A stretch of 64,000 nt of DNA from Macrobrachium rosenbergii (Eukaryota; Arthropoda; Malacostraca; Decapoda; Palaemonidae): positions 41,438,239 through 41,502,238 of the forward strand of contig NC_089749.1 of assembly GCF_040412425.1 (NCBI RefSeq), written 5' to 3'. The first letter of the stretch is position 1, and every line of letters starts with the position of its first letter. The translations under genes and the position numbers were made by a program. Positions 29,957-42,997 of this stretch are shown here, piece after piece. Under the pieces are notes generated by a model, which saw only the letters and a list, made by a program, of their open reading frames with translations, did not search any database and had not been told where the DNA came from.

Positions 29957-32900
29957 CTAGCAAAATAACACAAGATTTTAAAGATTACTAAACAGATTGT
30001 CAAATTCCAAATAGTCTTAATGCCTTCCAATTTTGGGGGGATTACTACCACATCATTTCAATCAGACCAAGAGAATCATCTCACAGAAGACAAACTATGA
30101 AATTCCATGCAGCTCTTTATTTTAATAAGAAAGATAATACATGTCTTATCTTCGTGAAATCCTGAAAATTTTATCCAATAAACTATCTCTTGCAACCCTT
30201 CCAAATTTTTATAATTTGCATGAAAAAAAAGTGCAATACAATAAGAAAGAAAATACCAATGCTTAACCTTAACCTTAAACTGTCAAAAACTATTGGAAAA
30301 ATATAATGAGAAAGATTATTTTAATCAATTCAACAGTGAAATACCAGAAACAAATGAGGAGCTAAGTGGAAAAACTGAGACAATATTCAGTTTTAGTCCT
30401 TTGAGTTCTAAGGACAGAACGAAGCATAAGCTGTCACCTGGGCACACTATGTCCAATGCTAGCAAACTTGGCACATTAAAAAAACCAATAAAAGAACAAT
30501 AACTTAGTCCCAATTGACCATAATTCCCTTGAGGCTCCCAAACCAGTGTCGTTTATGTGGATTTTAGGTGGAACAATCAAACAAACAGGAGGCACAGAGA
30601 CCTAACGCTGAAAAAAGTGTATTAAGAAGAGTGATTTCCACTGGTTTGGGACTTGACCCATATGCTCCTCATGTTGTGTTTTGGTTGAAGTCAAGGTGGT
30701 GGGGAGGCTGGAAATGGAAGACATTGGTACAAACTTGCTTTTTCAATCACTGAACTCAGGTACTATTATTGTAGGTATATTTTTTTAAAATTGGTACTAT
30801 TACTATTATTGTAGGTATATTTTTTTTAAATTAGTACTATTATGATAAATTTTATTATCTATATTATAACTTTCAACATACAAACCAATAGTAATTGCTG
30901 TTTTATTGGTATTAGACTGATTTTTACTTAATTTTCTACTTTCATTGTCCTAAATTATTTAGCTCTTTATATGGGAAACTCATCATTAATATTACTGATT
31001 AAAAATTTAGTTTCTGTCAATAAATGAAATTGGAGTTAATTCATGTTTACCTACTCACTCACTGAATGACTAGTTGATATGCAATTACTGAAGTTACAAC
31101 TAGCCTTTTAATATGACTAAAAAGGATAGTGAGAAGGCTTACATGGGTGCTAAAACTAAAATAACTGAGCCAGTACAAAAGCTTGGGCAATGGATGCTGG
31201 GGGGTCTAGGAAGATGATAAGAAACTCAAAACAAAAGCACACACACACACACTGAAATATCATGAACCTTACCAAAGACAGCACAAGTGGTCATTCATTT
31301 TTTTATTCCCAAATTTCTATTATTTCTTAATATGTACAATGGTCCTATTCCCATAAATTTTTTTGTTTTTGCTTTTGTGAAGTCAAGTACCTTACAAATG
31401 TGGAGTTGTATTGTTTCTTTTGCAAATACAGTATCTCATTAAAGCTGCTCCATGTTCTTATCAATACTTTTCTTTGGTGGGTGGGTAGGTTGTACTTGGG
31501 TGGGGATACGATGTTTGAAGTTCAAGCATTTTGTCAAGTTTAGAGTGAAACAATTGGATTTATGAAAATTGGGTAAAAAGCCAAGCACTGGGGCTCTTCC
31601 AGTCATTCAACATTTGAGAGAGTGAAAAGGGGAAGCTGGAGTGGTTGGACAGCAAAATGGGAGAAAGGAAGCGGGAATGGACATCAACTAGAAGGCTAAA
31701 AAGTGGGTGCAGCTAGGGGCCAAAGGGATTCTATCAGCAACCTTTAGTAATGGCTACAGTGCTCCACTTCCAGTGCACTGATGGCAAAACCCTCTTACAG
31801 GGAAGAATGAAACAGTGGATATAGGTATTATCCAAAATCCATTTTTAGTCTACTTTTTTAAAATTGGAATGTGGTTCCAAACCTTGAGGGATGGGTAGAT
31901 CAATTTAGACCAAATTTTTTCTTTTCTTATTATTGTATGCTTACAAAGAATTCTTTGAAAAACAATAGAAGGGTTACTAGATTCTTTCATGAAGTAACTA
32001 GTTTTCACAGTAAAGCACATCTACTTGGCATTCATATAAAAAAATTGCAGTTCAAGCTTCAGTTTCAAAGCTCTAGGAACTTTTGGGCTATTTTAACTTT
32101 TTAAGAAATTTGATAAATTTTATGATGGTTCTCATGCTTCACAGATACAAACCTACTACTTTATTGAAGGCTGTAATTTTAAAATGCAATGGAACAGGAT
32201 CTCTTTCCAAACTTAAATATGGGATAAATTAAATCAGTGGAGAAGTTTCCTCAATATGGTGAAGATGGAAAAGTTTTGAAGATGTTGGCAGTAAAATCTT
32301 TATATTAATTAAAAATTGAAATAAAAAATATGTAACACATAATGGTGAGCAATATACAATATTCATAGCTGGTAAAATAAATAACTTCAATAATATAACA
32401 TATGAGAAAACATTCATACAGCCTGAGGATATGTCCCAAGACATTCTTGAGCAGCCATACCACTTATGAAAGCCAACTCAAATCAAGAAACAAAACAGGT
32501 AAACTAGATTATTTCAAAGGAGGCTACAAAGCAAAAACACATCAAATTAATCACAAACAGACAAACCCAGGATGGTCAACACATTTTAATTATTCAGCTC
32601 TGTAATGCATTGGTTACTTAAGGCAGTGTAAAATGAGAACAGACAATTACGGTACTTGTTGGGTGGTCTCCTACAGGGAGGACTGATCCGAGACATTTAC
32701 CGAATACAAGAAAAATGACTTTACAAAAATGTCCTTACTAACCATGCTAACCTTGTCTACATATCTATGGAGGTACTGGATGAAATTTAATGTACTGTAC
32801 TCTATTTCCCTGCCTTAGACAAAAGAAAAGCTAGTCATATTGCAAAACATTTAAACTTTCATATCATCATAAAAATGGTACCCTCATGACATTTATAATG

Positions 32901-34849
32901 CTTTCCTTCAAACCAATATACAGGTTGAAACTCACAAATGTTACACAATTGCATTAGGAAAGTCTAAGCCTCTTGTGCTGCTTGCTATTCTTCATAAGAC
33001 ACAGGGGACAGATATACTGAACCTCAATATACCACCATACACCATTTAAAACAACCAAATGTAACTGAAGACTGAACTTTCACCCTCAAACAAGGAATCA
33101 GGATACTGTAGTATGAACAATTCTGACCAAGAGAATTTCATAGACTGGCCTACACTCTTAAATGTTTTGAAGGATAAAATGATAAATGAAATTGAAAAAT
33201 AAAAAACAAATAAATAAATGATGAACATCAATTTAAACAATTAGTTACAATACTTAACAATCAAGAAATAATCCCCACTAAAAAAAGCAAAATACTGTAC
33301 AACACTACAATAAGCAAATCATTCGAATCTTAAGCACAAAAGTTTATCAAAACCCCTAAATTACAGCAAGATTTATATCCTACCCATCAAACATTAACCG
33401 ACTGATCTGTAAATCAGTCAGCCTTCAATTATCCAGGTTAATAGAGCCAACGGCAAAATCTGCATAAGAGCAAGTAAAAAAATCTAGGGGTGTTCAAGGG
33501 CAATTTCTTACCCTGCCTCACCTAACCTTGTCAATACCACATAACTGAAAACACTCAATATGCTTATAAACAACCACCACCACACTTTAATCTGAAAACT
33601 TTATGCAAAGGTAATTATCTATCCCTTTCCCCATATTTGCAACAAAATATACTGAACAAATACACTTTGAAAAAAAATGTAACCCCTTCATTTTCTCTCG
33701 TGTAAATAAAAACATTCATTAGGTAGGTAGCCTAACTGAGCTTATCCATAGCCTACCATGGTTTTATGACCAATAATGTATTTTTATATGGCAACCTCCT
33801 TATCAGTTGTTACCTTATTGTATACCATACACGAGATACAAAATGTGTATGTGTGAACTACTGACCTAGGCTAGGTTTTACACTTAACAGTATCTAGCTA
33901 TTACAACTATTTAAGATAAAGGTAATGATAATGAAACTGATATTTTACTTACTGAATCCACTTATACTGTATTACTATCTTATTATATTATCATCGTAGT
34001 ATGTACTGTATATAAAAAAGATCATCTCCCACTTGCATTGAGTAACATTTACATCCTTAGAATCAGCTGATTGAGCCTACTAGCGAAAGAATTAGAATAA
34101 CTTTTTAGTTAGTTGCTAAAAGAAATGAATGTATTACTGGAATTATTTTTAATTTTATATATAAAAGTAAAATGGGTATACTAACATGCTTTATGATAAA
34201 GTAAAACCCCTCAAAATCACAAGACAGCTGTTTCCTGATTTGTTTGTTTATGTCATACTTGATGTTGTTTATGCTAGTTCTTTGTTAGTGGTTGTTAATT
34301 AAAGATATCATGAATTGTTACATAACCCATAAGTTTGGTAATCTTGTTTGAAAGCCTAGCCTAGTACAATCAACGGAAAATGAAATTCATTTGGTAAGTA
34401 GACTATCATGGAAACTGCTTTTGTAAAACACCCTGTGTTTACATCTTTAGTACATATGACATTTCTCAATTATGACAGTCCAAAGCAAATTCATTCTAAG
34501 TACACTACTAAAAAGTAGTTGCTCATTTTCTGTTTTACTGGAATTAATGATTTTTCTTTTCACCTCATAATATCACAGAAGACTTACTTGTATGCCAGTG
34601 TAAGTGTGTGTGTGTGTGTGTGTGTGTGTGTTTACATCTACATGTGGCATTTCATCAATGTTGACATTACTGTCTCTACATAGTGTGTTGCTTAATGCAG
34701 TACCACTTTTGCCATTTTTCTTTTTAGCTTTGCTTTATTTACTGTACAGTATTTCATTACATGTTTAACTGCCTCTAAGTATGATTACCACACGTCATGA
34801 CAGGACACGAGAATATTTTATCACTGTTGATATGTCATCTCAGTTGTTG

Positions 34850-34881
<32 letters not shown>

Positions 34882-37800
34882 AGCATACTATCTCATTTTT
34901 TTTTCTTTGTGCTTGATGTATTTCAAGTTACAGTACAGAAGTGTACATATCCTTTAACAAAATGTGGAGAAATCATACAGTACAGAAGTGTACATATCCT
35001 TTAACAAAATGTGGAGAAATCATACATGTAAAAACACGAAACAAATCAAGGCTCTAGCAAGTTCACCGGTGCCAACAAATAAGTGTGTGCATGTACAGGT
35101 ACCCTGAACACATGACTGTGTTCATCTTGTGGGGTGTAAAAATAAAAAACAAAGAAAATAAAGTAAAAATATAAATGTGTGCCTAGGGGGTACCTTACGC
35201 ACACAATTGGGTTGTAAAAATAAAAAATGAGAAAATACGATAAAATTATCGAAGAGAATAGCATAAAATATATTGTAAAAAATCATAAGCATACCAGCAC
35301 GAAACACAAATTCTAGAAAGTTCACTGATGACAGCGAATGAGAGTGCCTATGTATATACCCTGCAAGCACAACTGCATTTATCTTTTGGGTTGTAAAAAT
35401 ACAAACTAAGAAAATGAAGTAAAAATATAAATGAGAATAAAGTAAAATATAAATAAAAAATCCTAACAAGACAAAATAAAACAAGCTCTACCAAGTCAGA
35501 TGTCTTACACAGCCCTCTTCACCCATCCAACACTGCAATCCCACCCCCACCCCAGCCAGGGAAACTGCTCCCCAGCTCCACCCACCTTCCAAAACAACTC
35601 TTTCTCTGAGTGAGTTCCTCTAAACAACCTTATTGTCCCTCCTCCCCCAAGGAGGCCCAGCCATCCATCTGACCCACCCCACCCTGAAAACTTCTTGAGG
35701 CCTCCCCACCCCAAAAAACCCTTTCTCAGTCTGATTATAAGCATAAGCAGTGTTACCAACATTTTCCTGAGGCTGTGCAGCATTGCCAACATTGAAGAGC
35801 AGTTTTTTCATATTTTTTTTAAAATTTAAACATATCATATATCTTTGGGGGTTTGGTCCCTGGTCTGGATGCGTCGGATATTGAGTTCCAGATAATAGTG
35901 ATCTGGATAATTGAAGGACTATAGTAATTTAATATGACTGACCTACTACTTCAAAAAAAAAAATACTACTGAAATTAACAGAAAACACAGAGCAGCAAAA
36001 GTTATAGGAATAAACTAGGTTGCAAAGCATAAAATGCATTCCAAACAAAGCAATCAAATGGGTCTACAAAACATTAACAAGACAGGATAGTTGATTTGAA
36101 TATAAATCTAAAATTGCACTGATTCTCTCTTACTCTGTGAATTCCCAAATTAAAGTGATGCATCAATCTTTTTATTTTGGAATTTGCATAATGGTATACA
36201 GTATACTGTACTGCTACCAGCAACAGAATCAACTCTTACAGACAGCAAAAACATAAAATATGTAACCAAAATGGGAGTGAAAGTGTCTTCCAAAGCAAGC
36301 TGCTGATGATATGAATAACAATCAATGCAAAATGAAACTGTGATTGGCCAAAGCATCAAGCATAACAAGGGATAGACAAAAACACACATCTTACCACTAG
36401 AATTATCCAAGGAGCTGCGATGGATAGTCTTACGGGTACCAAATGTTACCGTGTGGTTTTGACTTTGTTCTTGGAAAGCAATTACTCGTGGGTCATGGGC
36501 TGTAACACATGCATGAGAATGTGGAAGTTACTGAAGGGTTCAAAACATTCGGAAGAAGAATGGGGAGAGTTGACATATAAAAGGACAGGATGACCTTAAA
36601 TTTGCTTAGAAAAAAGATAAGTGACTACACACAGACAATATATATGACGGGCAAGCAATGCAGAGGAGATATCAATGTTGCATTATTAAGAGTAGGATCT
36701 AATCAACACCAGCCACTACCATCCCTTGAATAATACAAAAAGGCATTTAAACAGATGAGCTAAGATCAGAATAACTAAGATCCTATTACGGCTGTTGGTG
36801 GTTAATCAGCAAAAAGGGCAGTCTTTCAACTACTTACACACACTCTATAAGATCATATTTGCATAGCATAAACAACACCTATAAATCTCCAAAGTCCTTC
36901 AAGAAATCTAAGAGATGTGCCATACTCCAGTACAATCAAATGGTCTTTGTCATGCAGTTAACCGTTTAGTGTTCTAGCATCTGATTTCATATATATATTA
37001 CATGACACTATGAAGGTGCAAAGCATTATTTTCTGAAAATGTAAAACATTTCTATTAAAATGATGATTTCAGCAAACTTAGATGATGTTCTATCTACTAA
37101 TATACTGAATAATAATAAGAATCGAGTATAAATGAGATAGCAAGTCTTAACAGAAAAAAATTCCTGCTTCATGGATAAAATTCTCTATATTTTACTTGTG
37201 TTTTAAAAGGCCAATTAAGATGGACAACCAAGTTAAATCAACAATTTTAAAACAAGCAGAGTAGTACAGTACAGCAGTTAACTAACAGGAGAGACCTGCC
37301 TTCTATACAGCACCACTTGTTTCACCTGCCAAGAGGTCTTGGCTTCTTACTGCTTCTCAGGATTAGTCAGAGGTATCCAGCTGGACGGCAGGAAGTAAAA
37401 TCTCAAAAAACTTGCTGCCTTTGACAATGCACATGTAAAAGAAATCTTTAATAACAGTTCTGTGTAAGATATGTGAACTGAAAACCCCACTTACTTGTAG
37501 GATGTAGTTAACCAGATTTCCCAGCTCTGTCACAATTTTTGCCCGACTGAAGGTCACCATCCAATTTGTTTCTTTTTTTACCATAAACCAATTATTTATA
37601 ATTAGCCCTTTCCATGGTTACAAATACAAAACATTCCATGGTTACAAATACAAAACAGTCTCAAATGTTGCTATTTCTCTTAAATAGAAGAAATGGCAGT
37701 CAGCCAGTGGTACAAAGAACATATGTGAGGATCCCACAGCTGCATTATATAAAGGTTCCCTCATGTCCAGGAGCACTCTGCAATAAGCAGGTGAACGGGA

Positions 37801-40800
37801 TGGTACAGTTCATGAGTTAATACAAGGCTAGAACAAATGCTAGCCTAAAGCTGATTTTTTGCCTAAATGCAGGCTGCAGAAGGAGGGTCTTTGACCCTTT
37901 AGCCCTGAACCAAGAGGTGAAATGAAATTGAGTTCCCTTGACCTATTTCTTTAATACTCTTGCTGTTGGCCAGCTGGGCAGGAGACATGAGTGAATTTCC
38001 ACTATCCAAGCCAATGGTGGCAGTGTTGGAGGGTGCATGGAAAGTGGGGCATGCAGTTTTCATATCCACGTCGGCCAGCAAGTACCTAAGAAAGCAGCCA
38101 CTGGAACCAAAACACAGTAAACAATGAAGCACATAAATGAATAAAGGACACACAAGAGAATGTAGTAACTTGTGTTAGCAGTAATGCCAAGTTCTGCCAA
38201 GGGACAGGCTAACAAACAACAACCCCAACACACGAAAAATATACATGCAGTAATACCAACAGCTTGTATTACAATCAGTAACATCACAAACATTAATGCA
38301 AACAACTGAAATAACTTTTTATCTGAAACAATAACAACCAATTAATAAGCAGAACCTACAACATTTTGTCAAAATCTATAGGCACACCACATGTTGATGA
38401 CAATAATAATCCCTGCAGAAATTAAAAAATAAAACAAGGATCCAAATACCAACCTTCAAATGACAAGAGTTAGTAAGGAAAAGGATATGGGTGAAGGATA
38501 ATGGATGGTGTTGTCAAAAACTCAACACATACATATAACAATGATGACACAGTAAAAGAATATCTCCTTTTGGCAGGCAAAGCAGTGTTTACTACCTAGC
38601 TATGCTACATCTCTGCTTCTGTCAACCACCTACTAGGCATATGAAATATATACTCATAATTGGACATTCTAGGACAAGTAAAAGTAAGAGGTCTTGGAAG
38701 TCCTATGAATATATGGCATAATGAGTTATCAAACTTGAAATAAAACCCATCACAGAAGTAATGTGCTTCTTCTATAAGCCAGGATTATTGCAAGCAACAA
38801 AACAACTTGTCTACACTTGGAATAATAAATTGCAAGGTGCAGTTTTCACTATGATGAGATCAAGTCTTTGTGTACAGAAACAAAATTTCCCTGTTTAGGT
38901 TCAACTAAACTTTGTACTGCTGCACCTCCATTTATAGACCACAGATACAATATCAAATAGTCTAATTATGGGAAAGCTAAGGTAATCAACACCTAAGAAA
39001 TGGAAGATTATAAAATTCATTTATAACATCAGTCCTAACTCTCAAGTTATCAAGATTAACATCCCTATAATCTGACAAGGCAAGGTTAATTTTTGTGTTC
39101 CAAGTACATACCTTCACAAGATATTCAGTACTTGTTAAAAGCAACTGTGATAACTGAAAATAACATATTCTAAGGATACTTTTACCTTACAAAGAAACTG
39201 ATAATACTTTAAACCAATATAAACTGGCCCATGAGAAAATGTTAAAAAATATAACATTTTTTCAATAACCAAGAAAGGTCTACTTTTTGTCACGTGTCTA
39301 CAACCACCTGTGTACTTATCATGGCAAAATGTTCTTAAGACACAGATATGTACCAAATACTGGCATAATTGATAAAATAATCAATATTTCCTTGAAACTA
39401 CTACAAAGCCAGTGAGTTCTTGACTTGAAAAGAGCTCTCAAAAAAGTTTTACAGCCTTCGCATCACAAGTTTGGAGAAACATCACATTTAACAAAATTAC
39501 AACCACTTTCCCATAACACAAACTTAGACCAATTCTATTTCTTATGTAAAGCACCTTTCTAAACAACATATAAACTAACTAACTGCAACAGCTCTAAATA
39601 GGCCCTCACAGGAGTAAATTTTTCATCTTCCAGAAACAAACTTTCCCCTTTGTTGCCTGTATGAATCCATAAAACCAAAAAATAAACCTAGCATACCTAA
39701 CAGTAACACAGAATGGATTCTGGAATCAGTATCTAGAAGTTTCACAGCTGCATAAATTTTATATGCTAAAAGTATATAAACAAAGAATTACTATATTGTA
39801 TTACACTGACTCCTAAATGTTGCTAAATACAATGGACTGGTATTTTCATTCACACACAACACTCCATGACTTTCAAGGATTTTAAAAACACAGACTTTTT
39901 CTAGAAGAAGCATCAAGGAAAAATATAAAAAGCTTGGGTGACATCAAGGAGATGGCAAGAACTGTAGTGGTTAGTAAGGCTTAGTTGCGAAGGTAGAATG
40001 CTGAGGCTGAGACCAAACTTACCAACCAAATCTAAATACCAAAACACGACAGGCTGCAAATATCACAGAAAAAAAGAAACTTATTTCTTACCAATAGAAC
40101 GAAGAAATCGAATGAGATCCTTCGACAAATCCCACTTCCCAGCTTCCAAAGTGGCATCCAACAAACGGGTTGCATGATTCCTACTCACAGTAGCACTCTC
40201 AAGATTCTGCAATGTAAAAAATCTGTTGAAAACATTACTGGATGACACTTGTATGGCACCTCGAAGAACAGGGACACTTAACTTGTTTCCACCACACCAT
40301 GTTTACAACATTCTGACCAACCAGCATACTGATCATACCCATTTCAGCACTGGATATCTACTTACTTGTAAAATGATGAGGTAAGATGCTGCAGTTTCCA
40401 ACTGAGAATCTTCTAGTGCCTTGATGAACAATAATCGTGGGCTTCCTGCTACTGAAAAAAGATACCTCCATAATGCTAACTCTGTTTTGCGAGCACACTG
40501 AACCACAGTTCTCAAGTAAAACGGAAATTCGCGAATAAACTCCACTACACGAGGAAGCAAACAATCAGGTAATGGATCTTTACTGGAAGCTTCTTCTTCA
40601 AGAACCTAGAAAAGAGAAAGCATGTCAGTAATCTGAATTTCATTATTTATAACATATCAAGGAATTTCATAAACCGTATTTTTCACCTAACTGATACTTG
40701 GAAAAAACTGTCTATATACTCAAAATATTTATATAAAGCTATCAAATATCAATCAACTCTTTACTTGATGAAGTAAAAGTTCAAGAGCATGTGGGAAGTA

Positions 40801-42997
40801 CGGTAAGTCTCGACAAGTGCTGGCCACTTCCCAAGCATGATAGCCAAGATTTCTTCTCAGTAGCTGCCGTAGCAAGTGGTGTAAATACACCTGACTCTGT
40901 AAATAAAATATAAAGCCAACATGATAAAACTGTTAGCTTATTAACTGATCTGTTTTACCTATGTCTCACCACAATATCAAAGGTTTGCAAGTTCACAGAT
41001 TAAGGGAGCTTCCTCATAATGTGACTTCAGCAAGTCAAAAAGGATCAATAATCATTGGCTAAGTACAGTGCTAAGTTACAACTGACACAAAACAAATGAA
41101 CCTCAAGACAGCAACAGTAATAAATAACAGGAGAACTACATCATTTAGTCTCTAAAATAAAAAAAAGACATGATAACAACAAGTCTCTAAAATAAAAAAA
41201 AGACATGATAACTTAACAACAAGTACTCTATGTCGGTGACATTACAAAAAATTGAAAACTATTACTGTACAGATGTTAAAATTCTGTAAATAACAAAGTA
41301 ACTTCAACTTACAGTTCTTCCAATTACAGTTAGAGGCTGGTACAAGGAAGCAGCACCACAAGCCAATAAGGATGTATCTGTCTCAGCACCAAGAAGAATG
41401 CCCTCCTCAAATAACACAGCTGTAATAATAGTTTACAGTATGATCAATACCAAACTTGAAACAATCAAAAGGATACAGAAGCATCTTGTCAGAAATTCCT
41501 AATGCACTTCCTGTAAACAGATGCCTTTCAAAATCAATAGAAATCTTCAATACACTTTGTAATTAAATTACTAATAAAAAAATTCAATATACACTTAAAA
41601 AATAAAGGAATTCTGGAACACTGAAAAAATCACAAAACAATTGCAATAAAAAGTATAAATATCTGTACCTAGAGGATAAATGGACGGAGTGAAGGGCAAC
41701 ATAATTCTACGGGCCATGAAGGTATGGGATTTGTCGATTGAATTTGGAAACAAAGGCAGCCATGCCCTAGTTCCATGCACTCCACAATGAAGCCATAGTG
41801 CATGACTTAGGTGGGGCTTATGACTAACAGCACAACTGCTGCACCACAAAGCCTCACAACTTGATGCAAGAACTATGGGAGTCATTTGAGCAGACTGAAA
41901 CTGAAAAAAAAAATAAAAATACATTATAAACCTGCAAGGTAAGGTCTCCATTCTAAAACCATTATCAAACAAGAACAACTGCCCTCAAGCATTTGTCTAC
42001 TCAGTAATAGTCAGAGTTGTAAACTTTTATAAGACTGGTTCTCATGATTATTTCTTAATAAATAAATAAGAAGAAAGTACTGGCAAGAACAAGTTGAAGC
42101 AGTTGGGTGGCTAGGTAAAAAGACAGAACAGATGACAAATAGGAATCAAAGCAAAGAAAATGGGAGACAAACAGACACTGCTTAGAATCTTTCACTCTAC
42201 CTACAGTGTGCCATGCAACGCACACAGTAGGTAGTGACCTAAGAAAACTGATGGCCGTAATTTATGTCCCTCGTACTGTCCCTTTAGACCCTTGGCTGCA
42301 CTGCTTTGTCTTTTAATTTTCACTGATTTCCTTTCTTTATATTTTACTTCCCTTCATATTTTTACCAATTCAGTTCATGCCCCACTTGTGCAAGACCCAG
42401 CTCTATCTAAAAACAACTTGCTGGTCTGGTCACAACGCCATAAAATAAAATCAATTGCCAAATTCCAGTTTTTGATTCAAGGAAAATTCTGACCTATGGT
42501 CACCGACTCTTTTGAGACAGGTACCTCGAGAGTTAGGAAAGATTTCTTTACAATCTCCACTTAGTTATCTAACGAAAACTGCATCTTGACTATGCACTCC
42601 TCTTCAGGGGTTACAAACTATGTACGACTGCAAAGATAAGATTGTAAGAGCGTCTTCATCATATACTGGAAGTAGACAGTGAAGATAATCATGGGCATGA
42701 ATTCTCATCAATAACCATTTTACTAAACCTCGATAAGCATTAAATCTAGCTTCCTGTTACTTACTAATTTTCCATTGCTGTTTTCAGAATCTGCACGTTG
42801 GTCTCGCTGGATCATTAACACCTTCCCAGAAATATTAATGATCACACTCTGTGCAGGTGCCGGTGTCTGTGTGTTGTGGACCCGCCACGACTCAGTACGC
42901 AGACTAGTGAGCAATACAGACACCACACATGCAGGATGGACTGTCAAACCAGAAATATCTACTTCTTGGATACGTGATACAACTACATTAGGGCCTC
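29820..42997 (-). CDS. RIC1: RIC1 homologue, partial gene, eight exons
   Basis: RIC1 pairs with RGP1 at the Golgi as guanine-exchange factor for Rab6 (yeast Ypt6), in retrograde traffic. Exons in transcript order: 42765-42997 (233 nt), 41669-41894 (226), 41313-41419 (107), 40765-40896 (132), 40366-40605 (240), 40092-40206 (115), 36395-36499 (105), 29820-29956 (137). All have GT/AG borders and their phases join without a stop. The joined reading shows the C-terminal RIC1 domain, for example [52 protein letters not shown] and [17 protein letters not shown]. The N-terminal beta-propeller and the end of the protein were not found. Introns are very unequal: about 70-90 nt to several hundred in the core, then 3.6 kb and 6.4 kb. 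DIRS-A copy 2 lies just past the last exon seen. Confidence 0.88.
29957..34849 (-). other. RIC1 intron, no other gene seen
   Basis: AT-rich intron sequence between exons (g) and (h). It contains a short duplicated motif near 30765-30840 (ACTATTATTGTAGGTATA twice) and (CA)n near 31237-31250 and (GT)n near 34605-34631. No convincing exon was seen. Confidence 0.5.
34850..35890 (-). repeat. Long interspersed repeat, minus copy (partner at 62285-62990)
   Basis: 35505-35890 is, on the minus strand, similar to 62645-62935: GGAAGGTGGGTGGAGCTGGG, then GGGTGAAGAGGGCT. The segment at 35830-35935 matches 62285-62370 (AATTATCCAGATC, CCAGACCAGGGA). Two internal units of about 100 bp (35050-35150 and 35310-35410) share GTTCAC-G-TG, GTACCCTG or ATACCCTG, and a TTG-GGG-TGTAAAAAT ending. 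A 46-bp tandem duplication (ACAGTACAGAAGTGTACATA) is at 34932-35024. I see no coding content. Confidence 0.65.
35891..40091 (-). other. RIC1 introns around exon (g), otherwise empty
   Basis: Intronic AT-rich sequence. Two tempting exon-like pieces on the minus strand (37495-37535 and 37935-38085) have splice-like borders but stop codons in the phase needed to join RIC1. Confidence 0.5.
36395..36499 (-). CDS. RIC1: RIC1 exon (g), possible cassette exon
   Basis: 105 nt, between ATGTGTTACAG and GTAAGATG, phase 1 on both sides. It adds 35 residues including [20 protein letters not shown] and RSSLDN. It is open in the only frame that joins exons (f) and (h). Skipping it keeps the frame and gives LRSI followed by DPNDLDSP, the order I expect of arthropod RIC1. 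I do not recognise the segment itself. Confidence 0.65.
40092..40206 (-). CDS. RIC1: RIC1 exon (f)
   Basis: 115 nt, phase 0 to phase 1. It reads [20 protein letters not shown] and [14 protein letters not shown]. The following intron is 3.6 kb to exon 36395-36499, or 10.1 kb to 29820-29956 if the 105-nt exon is skipped. Confidence 0.9.
40366..40605 (-). CDS. RIC1: RIC1 exon (e), RIC1 domain core
   Basis: 240 nt, 80 codons, phase 0. It reads [40 protein letters not shown] and [12 protein letters not shown]. It continues the helical RIC1 domain without interruption. Confidence 0.92.
40765..40896 (-). CDS. RIC1: RIC1 exon (d), start of the RIC1 domain
   Basis: 132 nt, 44 codons, phase 0. It reads [20 protein letters not shown] and [14 protein letters not shown], among the best conserved pieces of the RIC1 domain. 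Confidence 0.9.
41313..41419 (-). CDS. RIC1: RIC1 exon (c)
   Basis: 107 nt, phase 1 to phase 0. It reads [18 protein letters not shown] and QPLTVIGRT. It matches the 'AVLFED-x-LGA' block that follows IYPL in the family. Confidence 0.85.
41669..41894 (-). CDS. RIC1: RIC1 exon (b)
   Basis: 226 nt, phase 0 to phase 1, after TTTTTCAGTTTCAG and before GTACAG. It includes [20 protein letters not shown] and [14 protein letters not shown], both typical of animal RIC1. Confidence 0.88.
42765..42997 (-). CDS. RIC1: RIC1 exon (a)
   Basis: 233 nt, between TTTATTCCAG and GTAAGTAAC, entered with two bases completing a codon and left in phase 0. It reads [16 protein letters not shown], then [18 protein letters not shown]. 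The last part is the conserved 'I-N-x-x-G-x-x-x-M-x-Q-R-D' strand before the RIC1 domain. Confidence 0.85.

Noticed and set aside
30255..30283. Telomere-like CCTTAA words
   Set aside because: Only two or three CTTAAC words, not the arthropod CCTAA unit.
37495..37535. Minus-strand exon-like piece [17 protein letters not shown] with an AG acceptor and GTAAGT donor
   Set aside because: In the phase required after RIC1 exon 40092-40206 it meets a stop, and I recognise no family match.
37935..38085. Minus-strand open piece ([14 protein letters not shown]...) with an acceptor-like CTTTCTTAG
   Set aside because: The phase needed for RIC1 gives a stop and no clear donor follows. It may be an old repeat.
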